Shown here piece by piece: positions 6,034-10,171 of a stretch of DNA of 10,171 bases (positions within the stretch are counted from its first letter, which is position 1; every line of letters starts with the position of its first letter). The notes below the pieces were generated by a model, which was given only the letters and a program-made list of their open reading frames with translations, was not told the DNA's origin and made no database searches. The DNA comes from Clostridium_AD sp051278035 (GTDB taxonomy: Bacteria > Bacillota > Clostridia > Clostridiales > Clostridiaceae). Where the stretch lies: positions 1 through 10,171 of the forward strand of contig NZ_JBNMNU010000156.1 of assembly GCF_051278035.1 (NCBI RefSeq), written 5' to 3'. The translations under genes were made by a program, and so were the position numbers.

Positions 6034-6207
6034 GGAAAGATAGTGTTAAGGGTATGTGTATGTATAAAGATAATAGTGAAACCTTGGAGCTTTTTAGGTG
6101 ACATAGGCGCTGCTATACAAGAATATGCAGGAAGTAATGGATACTCGGTAGCTAGGGATTTTGGAGGACATGGGGTTGGACTAGATATTCATGAGGATAA
6201 TGTTTGA
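6034..6207 (+). pseudogene. map: Fragment of methionine aminopeptidase (type I)
   Basis: In the frame from 6034 to the TGA at 6205-6207 the translation contains VKPWSFLGDIGAAIQEY, then NGYSVARDFGGHGVGLDIHE. This matches the part of type I methionine aminopeptidase that carries the conserved GHGxG..xHE segment, including the metal-ligand histidine. Intact enzymes are about 250 residues; only some 45 recognisable residues remain, with no start, no N-terminal metal ligands and no C-terminal end. The enzyme removes the initiator methionine, so the cell must carry a complete copy elsewhere. This is a relic, possibly left by a rearrangement next to the acquired marR module. Confidence 0.75.
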
Positions 6208-6269
6208 CAGTAAAAGAAGCAGTAGAAACTCTTATGAATGGAGACGCTTCAGGAAGGGTGCAAAGATAA
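6201..6269 (+). pseudogene. C-terminal gene remnant of uncertain origin
   Basis: A 22-codon frame, shifted relative to the aminopeptidase fragment, reads LTVKEAVETLMNGDASGRVQR before TAA at 6267-6269. The 'xxGxASGRV' ending is of the kind seen at the C terminus of zinc-type alcohol dehydrogenase or quinone oxidoreductase proteins. The stretch is too short to assign. It has no start codon context of its own and I read it as debris. Confidence 0.3.
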
Positions 6270-6332
6270 TTAAAAATTTCATTTTGTAGTAGGTATAGAA
6301 TGGCGTAAAGGAATTTATGATAAATAAAGTTA

Positions 6333-6365
6333 GGGCATGGATTTATAAATAATCTATGCTCTTTT
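6333..6365 (+). terminator. Weak intrinsic terminator-like hairpin
   Basis: An 11-bp stem with two G-U pairs (6333-6343 with 6351-6361) and a seven-base loop is followed by TTTT. It could stop read-through from the left before the strong promoter that follows. Confidence 0.45.
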
Positions 6366-6368
6366 ACT

Positions 6369-6398
6369 TTGGCATACTGTATAGGTAGGTGTTATAAT
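6369..6398 (+). promoter_or_regulatory. Sigma-A promoter of the two-span membrane protein, extended -10
   Basis: TTGGCA (6369-6374), an 18-base spacer and a perfect TATAAT (6393-6398) preceded by TGT form an extended -10 promoter. Transcription would start near 6405, leaving a leader of about 100 bases. Confidence 0.82.
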
Positions 6399-6412
6399 GG
6401 GGATATGTTTAT

Positions 6413-6476
6413 AAAAATAGTGACAAAATATTAATGTAGGACCACTTAAACTATTTAAATGAACACTACTATTTTT
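6413..6476 (+). repeat. Inverted repeat in the leader of the two-span membrane protein
   Basis: AAAAATAGT (6413-6421) and ACTATTTTT (6468-6476) are exact inverse copies separated by 46 bases, inside the untranslated leader and just before the ribosome binding site. They could fold the leader into a long-range stem or serve as protein-binding half sites. The sequence is AT-only apart from one G-C pair, so chance is possible. Confidence 0.35.
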
Positions 6477-6489
6477 ACTATCACAAAAC

Positions 6490-6496
6490 GGGGAGG
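6490..6496 (+). promoter_or_regulatory. Ribosome binding site of the two-span membrane protein
   Basis: GGGGAGG nine bases before the ATG at 6506. Confidence 0.8.
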
Positions 6497-6505
6497 ACAA
6501 TTTAT

Positions 6506-7237
6506 ATGAAAAAAGATAGACGAACTTTAAAACTTAGCATATTATTCTTAGCAGTTTCGTTTTTATTATACTTCATTAACTTTATTATTTTTAAAGACCT
6601 TCACCATATAGTAGTATTTATGACTGAAGACCTAGCATTTATTCCAATTGAAGTGTTAGTTACATTTGTAATTATTGATCGAATACTGGAGAAAAGAGAC
6701 AATAGAAAAAAGAGTCAGAAGATTAACATCTTAATTGAAATATTTTTTGAAGAGGTGGGAAATGAGCTTTTGTGCAAACTGGCTTCAAAGGATAAAAATT
6801 GCTGTGAAATAGGCTGTTTAATATCAGAGATAGGTGAAGTCTTTGATAATGATTTTAATAGTTTAAAAAAAGCTATTGACAATCATAAGGATAACATCGA
6901 ACTAGGAATAGAAGATATTTATAACATCTATGAACTTCTACAAACAAATAAAGCTGTTTTTATTAAATTCTTAGAAAATCCTTATTTAACAGAGCATGAT
7001 ACATTTACAGACTTAATACAATCAATTACTCATTTGTATCACGAAATAAAATTTAGAAATAGGAATAAAACATTAAGTGAGGCTGATATGATTCACCTAA
7101 GAGCAGATGCTATAAGAGTGTATAAATATCTCTCAGAAGAATGGTTAGTATACATGGATTATATTCAAAAGGAGTATCCGTTCTTATTTAATCTTGCTAT
7201 GAAAAATGTACCTTTTAATGACAAAATAATTAGTTAG
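6506..7237 (+). CDS. Two-span membrane protein of unknown function
   Basis: This 243-residue protein has two hydrophobic segments near the N terminus (about 9-29 and 42-60), joined by a short loop. A basic stretch, RILEKRDNRKKSQK (59-72), follows and should hold the long remainder in the cytoplasm. The soluble part (about 73-243) is predicted to be mostly helical and ends in EEWLVYMDYIQKEYPFLFNLAMKNVPF. A 'YPFLF-LA-x3-PF' ending of this kind recurs, as I recall, in bacterial two-span proteins of unknown function. Four cysteines are clustered (90, 99, 100, 104). No enzymatic motif is seen. It is monocistronic, with a strong promoter upstream and a two-way terminator downstream. I do not assign a function. 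Confidence 0.85.
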   Translation: MKKDRRTLKLSILFLAVSFLLYFINFIIFKDLHHIVVFMTEDLAFIPIEVLVTFVIIDRILEKRDNRKKSQKINILIEIFFEEVGNELLCKLASKDKNCCEIGCLISEIGEVFDNDFNSLKKAIDNHKDNIELGIEDIYNIYELLQTNKAVFIKFLENPYLTEHDTFTDLIQSITHLYHEIKFRNRNKTLSEADMIHLRADAIRVYKYLSEEWLVYMDYIQKEYPFLFNLAMKNVPFNDKIIS

Positions 7238-7289
7238 CAATCTATTTGAGAGGAATTTAAGATTATTCAAATATGGGTAGCATACACAA

Positions 7290-7318
7290 AAAAAGTAGTT
7301 GATTTTTAACTACTTTTT
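7290..7318. terminator. Bidirectional intrinsic terminator
   Basis: An 11-bp stem AAAAAGTAGTT / AACTACTTTTT (7290-7300 with 7308-7318) with a seven-base loop has T runs on both sides. It lies between two convergent genes and can end the membrane-protein transcript on the plus strand and the diguanylate cyclase transcript on the minus strand. Confidence 0.85.
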
Positions 7319-7369
7319 ACTTATGAGAAATTAACAATATGGGCGTTATATTTTAACGGTAGTTATTTT

Positions 7370-9211
7370 CTATGACCTAAAAAATTTGCATTGATTTCTT
7401 CCATTGATTTTGCCTTGATAGAGGGCCTTGTCCGCATTAGCGATAGTACCCTTCATGGAATACTGCTCTGAGTATCGGCACAAACCTATAGTAATCGTAA
7501 TATTTTTATCTATTCCTTCATATCTACAATCTGCTACTGCCTGACTTATTGCATTTGCCTTTTTAAGGATAGTTTCCGGCTGACCATTCATTAATACAAT
7601 TAAGAATTCCTCGCCACCCCATCGTCCCACAATACCATCATTACCTACAGCTGAATTCATCACTGTCGATATTTTTTTTAGAACTTCATCTCCACGTTCG
7701 TGTCCATAGGTGTCATTAACGTCTTTGAAATGATCAATATCTACCAACGCAATGAAAAAGTCTTTATTTTGTTCGATCAATTGATCTGTTTTTTCAAGCA
7801 TGAGACGTCGGTTCGGAAGCTTTGTAAGGTAATCTGTTTTTGACATAATCTCCATTTCCTCAAGAGCATTCTGCAAATCTGCAGTCCGTTCATCAACAAT
7901 TGACTCAAGATTGATATTAACATGCTTAAGTTCTGACAAAATAGACTGCTTATCCAGTGATAGCTGCTCAGCTCTTGTTAAAGCATTGGAAAACTTTGCA
8001 GATAAGGTGTATGCCTGGGTAAATGTAAATATTGCAACACCTAGTGGAATAAGCGAGGTCTTATTAGCAAGTGTCACTTGATAAATAAGATCATTTACAA
8101 AAGTCACCGCCAAACAAGCAAACCCAAGCAAAACAATGCTTGCAAATGGATAACATTTCAACACACCGACCAACAACCGAACAATAGCATAGGTTATCAA
8201 AGCAAACCCAAATATAGCGTAAATAATCAATAATTTATCAAAAATACTATACGGCACTAACAAAACTAAAAGACCAAATATTACTCCCAGGGAAACACTA
8301 ACTTTAATAAACCATTTAGCAAATAACCCTTTTAAGGCATAGTATAAGAATCCACACAAAGCCGCAAATCCAACAAATACACAAAAATAAGCCGTGCGCC
8401 CATAAATAAAAAAATCAATGCCAAAAATACTTGGTAGAAAACGTTCCCCTACCATTAACATTCTAAGTGCAAACAGTAGGCAAAAAATACTAAAATAAAG
8501 TGGCGCCCAATCTTTACGCCTCATGATATAAATCCCTAGATGATAAATTCCCATAATGAGTAACATGCCAAAAAGAAAGAGATCCCTTCCTAAGCCCATT
8601 TGACCTTCTTTGGAAATTTGATTTGCCAAACCAAGTCTAGGTGCTACAATCGAGCAATCTCCTGCATGAAAATCTGAGGTATTATATATCAATTCTACTT
8701 CATTACTTTGTGGATTAAAATATGTGCTTAGTAGTTTATAAAAAGGAACACTATTCTTTTCAGTGGTCCCGATTTCCCCTACTTCACCAGCTAGCTTCCC
8801 ATCAATAAAGAGCTTAAATGATGTCAATACAATGTCAGTCCTTAGTCCATAAGCCTTGGTTTTATCAGGTAGTTTAACCACTAGCCTCATGGTACCATAG
8901 AATTTGTTTTCAGCAATTGGCTTGGACAATTCCATGTTTTTTCTGGTGCTAGGTACAGCAATTGGAGTTGGCAGAACATCAACGCCTTTCTCAAAGTCTT
9001 GGTGGGTTATGAATTGATTAAAGTAAAAGGACCACTGTCCATCTAATCTTATGATTCCGTTATCCTCGAAGGACCAATTACTCAAATCCAAAAAGCCATC
9101 AACAGGTTTAGGTGGCTTAGGATTCGTTGATTTATTGGAAAATACTACCCCCATGATCTGAGGGATTAGTACTAATATAAAAGTAACAATTAATAATAAT
9201 TTCTTATTCAT
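7370..9211 (-). CDS. Membrane diguanylate cyclase, 7TMR-DISM sensor with GGDEF output
   Basis: This 613-residue enzyme makes cyclic di-GMP from two GTP. The order is: signal-anchor segment (about 4-24), extracellular jelly-roll-like sensor (about 40-200, with LDGQWSFYF and FKLFIDGKLAGEVG), seven-span 7TMR-DISM region (about 208-405), short coiled coil (about 412-457), and GGDEF domain (about 458-613). The domain opens with DYLTKLPNRR. Metal and substrate residues are present in DIDHFKDVNDTYGH (491-504), and the active motif is GGEEF at 532-536. The product-inhibition RxxD site, five residues before GGEEF, is missing (Gly-Asn-Asp-Gly there). Its sensor resembles carbohydrate-binding folds, so a sugar or cell-wall ligand is possible. 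The ribosome binding site is weak (AAGTAGGG). Several arginines are CGN coded, more than in the chemoreceptor. The activity is very likely; the signal is unknown. Confidence 0.95.
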   Translation of the reverse strand: MNKKLLLIVTFILVLIPQIMGVVFSNKSTNPKPPKPVDGFLDLSNWSFEDNGIIRLDGQWSFYFNQFITHQDFEKGVDVLPTPIAVPSTRKNMELSKPIAENKFYGTMRLVVKLPDKTKAYGLRTDIVLTSFKLFIDGKLAGEVGEIGTTEKNSVPFYKLLSTYFNPQSNEVELIYNTSDFHAGDCSIVAPRLGLANQISKEGQMGLGRDLFLFGMLLIMGIYHLGIYIMRRKDWAPLYFSIFCLLFALRMLMVGERFLPSIFGIDFFIYGRTAYFCVFVGFAALCGFLYYALKGLFAKWFIKVSVSLGVIFGLLVLLVPYSIFDKLLIIYAIFGFALITYAIVRLLVGVLKCYPFASIVLLGFACLAVTFVNDLIYQVTLANKTSLIPLGVAIFTFTQAYTLSAKFSNALTRAEQLSLDKQSILSELKHVNINLESIVDERTADLQNALEEMEIMSKTDYLTKLPNRRLMLEKTDQLIEQNKDFFIALVDIDHFKDVNDTYGHERGDEVLKKISTVMNSAVGNDGIVGRWGGEEFLIVLMNGQPETILKKANAISQAVADCRYEGIDKNITITIGLCRYSEQYSMKGTIANADKALYQGKINGRNQCKFFRS

Positions 9212-9238
9212 AAGTTTATCCCTACTTATTTTAATCTA

Positions 9239-9274
9239 GCCCCATCAGTGAAGTAAAACGGCTTCACTGAGGGC
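9239..9274. repeat. GC-rich hairpin upstream of the diguanylate cyclase
   Basis: TCAGTGAAG (9245-9253) and CTTCACTGA (9262-9270) pair perfectly around an eight-base loop (TAAAACGG). Past a single bulged A the stem extends with CCC against GGG. It is far more GC-rich than its surroundings. Options are a structured leader of the minus-strand cyclase mRNA, a terminator of a lost gene, or the end hairpin of a vanished IS200/IS605-type element. No U run follows on either strand, which argues against a working terminator. Confidence 0.6.
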
Positions 9275-9358
9275 GGGTTGTCGCATTTATTAAAGTCATT
9301 CGAGCAATATCCATTTGGAACATATTTTGTGGGAATAAATCCTAACTTAGTTAATGAT

Positions 9359-9394
9359 ATTACAAAGAATTAGAATATTACAAAGCATTAGAAT
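9359..9394 (+). repeat. Tandem 18-bp direct repeat
   Basis: ATTACAAAGAATTAGAAT (9359-9376) is followed at once by a second copy with one change, A to C (9377-9394), and then by a partial third start, ATTAA. It looks like a replication-slippage duplication in noncoding DNA. Confidence 0.8.
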
Positions 9395-9604
9395 ATTAAT
9401 TATATATTACCATCCTCTTCGGAATATTCCAACTCTTTTAAATAATTTTTAGTTTAGTGTCTTAATAGATTTATATATACTGTAGCTTAAAAGCTTTCCA
9501 TGGTTTAATAAGCTATATTTTAATGAGGCATATATGACGTTCTACTTTTGCGGTGGTGAATTAGGTTCATTACTAGGGACATTTTTCTGGAGGTTGAGGA
9601 GGAT

Positions 9605-9649
9605 ATGATGAAAAGGAAAGAATTAATTGTTCAAAGAGTGATTTACTAA
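9605..9649 (+). other. Fourteen-codon reading frame with a perfect ribosome binding site
   Basis: AGGAGG (9597-9602) stands two bases before ATGATG. The frame reads MMKRKELIVQRVIY and stops at TAA 9647-9649. The second ATG (9608) is at a better distance. It may be the surviving start of a broken gene or a short leader peptide for the genes downstream. Nothing in the sequence separates these options. Confidence 0.3.
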
Positions 9650-9709
9650 ATAGTTTTGTTATAATAAAGAACAAGGCGATAATGGTATTAGAATTTAACA
9701 ATGTAGAAA

Positions 9710-9895
9710 TTGGGAAAAATGTCTCATAGTGAAATGCCATGGGTAAAAACTAGATATGTATTAAGGCCAGAACAAGGAAGCGACAAAATTATTTCAAAAG
9801 AATATATTAAAGATTATTTTAATAGAGTTAGAGAGAAATATAATTTTAGTTTAAAAAAAAAGGAAGGTGAATATCATTATGAAGATTGTAGGTAA
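9710..9895 (+). pseudogene. C-terminal fragment of a Panacea/SocA-type (DUF4065) protein
   Basis: The 61-codon frame begins with TTG (9710) or ATG (9719) just after an in-frame TAG at 9704-9706. It reads MSHSEMPWVKTR, then DKIISKEYIKDYFNRV. The 'SHSExPW ... IIS-x-E-x-I-x-x-YF' arrangement is typical of the C-terminal part of Panacea domain (DUF4065, SocA-like) proteins, which act as antitoxins or proteolysis adaptors and are usually 150-180 residues. The N-terminal two thirds are missing. Removing one A from the run of five at 9715-9719 would join this frame to the frame open from 9598, reading VLEFNNVEIGK just before MSHSE, so a frameshift may have contributed. It overlaps the following acetyltransferase start by 17 bases, which suggests the two were once a translationally coupled pair. 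No ribosome binding site serves this fragment now. Confidence 0.55.
9861..9870 (+). promoter_or_regulatory. Ribosome binding site of the GNAT gene
   Basis: AGGAAGGTGA ends eight bases before the ATG at 9879. It lies inside the Panacea-like fragment's frame. Confidence 0.7.
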
Positions 9896-10171
9896 GGAAA
9901 TTTTTATCAGATTTTCAGATGAATTAGATGCAGAAGCATTGTGTGACTTGAATATTCGAAACAGAGATTTTTTTCAAGAGTATTCCATACTTCGGGAGGA
10001 TAATTATTATACCATAGAATGGCAACGTGAATCTTTGAGTAATTGTTTAAAACAGCGAGAGAATGGTGAAAAATATTCTTTTGGAATATTTATAAAAGAT
10101 ACAGAAAAGTTAATTGGAGATATTTCTTTATTTAAAATAGAACGTGGTCCAGCTGAGTGTTGTATGGTTGG
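9879..10171 (+). CDS. GNAT-family N-acetyltransferase, RimJ/RimL type (5' part only)
   Basis: The first 97 residues of a protein cut by the window end are present. It opens MKIVGKEIFIRF, with a DAEALCDLNIRNRDFF segment, then YSFGIFIKDTEKLIGDISLF and ERGPAECCMVG. These correspond to the first strand, helices 1-2 and strands 2-4 of RimJ/RimL-like acetyltransferases, which move acetyl from acetyl-CoA to protein N termini or small amines. The acetyl-CoA loop (R/QxxGxG/A) would lie just beyond the window, so activity cannot be judged. The start is set by AGGAAGGTGA. It overlaps the Panacea-like remnant. Whether this is a housekeeping-type acetyltransferase or the toxin partner of a former toxin-antitoxin pair is open; the sequence looks more like the former. 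Confidence 0.85.
   Translation, partial: MKIVGKEIFIRFSDELDAEALCDLNIRNRDFFQEYSILREDNYYTIEWQRESLSNCLKQRENGEKYSFGIFIKDTEKLIGDISLFKIERGPAECCMV

Larger units (their letters stand above)
5952..6505. other. Gene-poor stretch with decayed gene fragments
   Basis: These 554 bases hold no intact gene. They contain a methionine aminopeptidase fragment (listed separately), a short open frame ending in GDASGRVQR at 6267, a stretch reading FHFVVGIEWRKGIYDK up to about 6330, a weak terminator at 6333-6361, and the promoter and leader of the next gene. Immediately after the kinase fusion (5952-6102) one frame is open for 49 codons without an ATG or any recognisable motif. No clear terminator follows the fusion gene. 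Confidence 0.6.
9212..9604. other. Noncoding, decayed stretch
   Basis: Apart from the hairpin and the tandem repeat this region holds no intact gene. A 24-codon frame from ATG 9534 to TGA 9606-9608 contains GGELGSLLGTFFWR. That resembles, at low confidence, the glycine-rich end segment of DUF1294 membrane proteins (pattern GGxLGxLLGMxxFRHK). It has no ribosome binding site and is most likely a relic. No promoter of good quality was found for the diguanylate cyclase. Confidence 0.5.

Noticed and set aside
5952..6102. Open frame of about 49 codons after the kinase fusion
   Set aside because: It has no start codon, no ribosome binding site and no recognised similarity; it overlaps the aminopeptidase relic in another frame.
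7344..7358. CGTTA-TATTT-TAACG hairpin just after the diguanylate cyclase
   Set aside because: Five base pairs and no U tract; the terminator at 7290-7318 is far better.
9239..9274. Intrinsic terminator
   Set aside because: The hairpin is strong but no T run follows on either strand.
1..10171. CRISPR arrays, tRNA or rRNA genes, intact transposases
   Set aside because: No regularly spaced repeats, no cloverleaf-like sequence and no transposase motif were seen on either strand.

Overview
The window looks like chromosomal DNA of a low-GC, strictly anaerobic Firmicute, most likely Clostridium or a close relative. The grounds are the strong A+T bias, AGA-dominated arginine codons in most genes, strong AGGAGG ribosome binding sites, a clostridial-type rubredoxin and a large membrane chemoreceptor. 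No rRNA, tRNA, CRISPR array or intact mobile element is visible.

Layout. Positions 1-290 hold the end of a small unidentified helical reading frame and a leader. A plus-strand pair follows: rubredoxin (294-458) and a small cupin with degenerate metal sites (524-844). They converge on a minus-strand chemoreceptor (927-2975) and share a two-way terminator with it. The chemoreceptor carries a dCache sensor with the residue pattern of amino-acid-binding receptors. Upstream of it is a minus-strand NfsA/NfrA-type flavin nitroreductase (3182-3925), with its own promoter and an unusually repeat-rich control region.

Divergent from the nitroreductase is a two-gene unit (4185-5951): a cysteine-rich MarR regulator and a fusion of a YczE-like membrane domain to a cytidylate-kinase-like domain. 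Both use many CGN arginine codons, unlike the flanking nitroreductase, chemoreceptor and cupin, which suggests the pair was acquired. Next come about 550 bases of gene debris, including a recognisable fragment of methionine aminopeptidase. After it lies a two-membrane-span protein of unknown function with a strong promoter (6506-7237), then a minus-strand diguanylate cyclase of the 7TMR-DISM type (7370-9211).

The right end (9212-10171) is another decayed stretch: a GC-rich hairpin, an 18-bp tandem repeat, short broken frames, and the C-terminal part of a Panacea/SocA-type (DUF4065) protein. That fragment overlaps the start of a GNAT acetyltransferase, which runs off the window.

How the genes may work together is inference. 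The chemoreceptor and diguanylate cyclase are separate signalling inputs to motility and lifestyle. Rubredoxin and nitroreductase are redox functions. The cysteine-rich MarR sits where it could control both its own fusion-protein partner and the divergent nitroreductase. The best candidates for something little described are the MarR/YczE-kinase module with its shared control region, and the Panacea fragment coupled to a GNAT gene.
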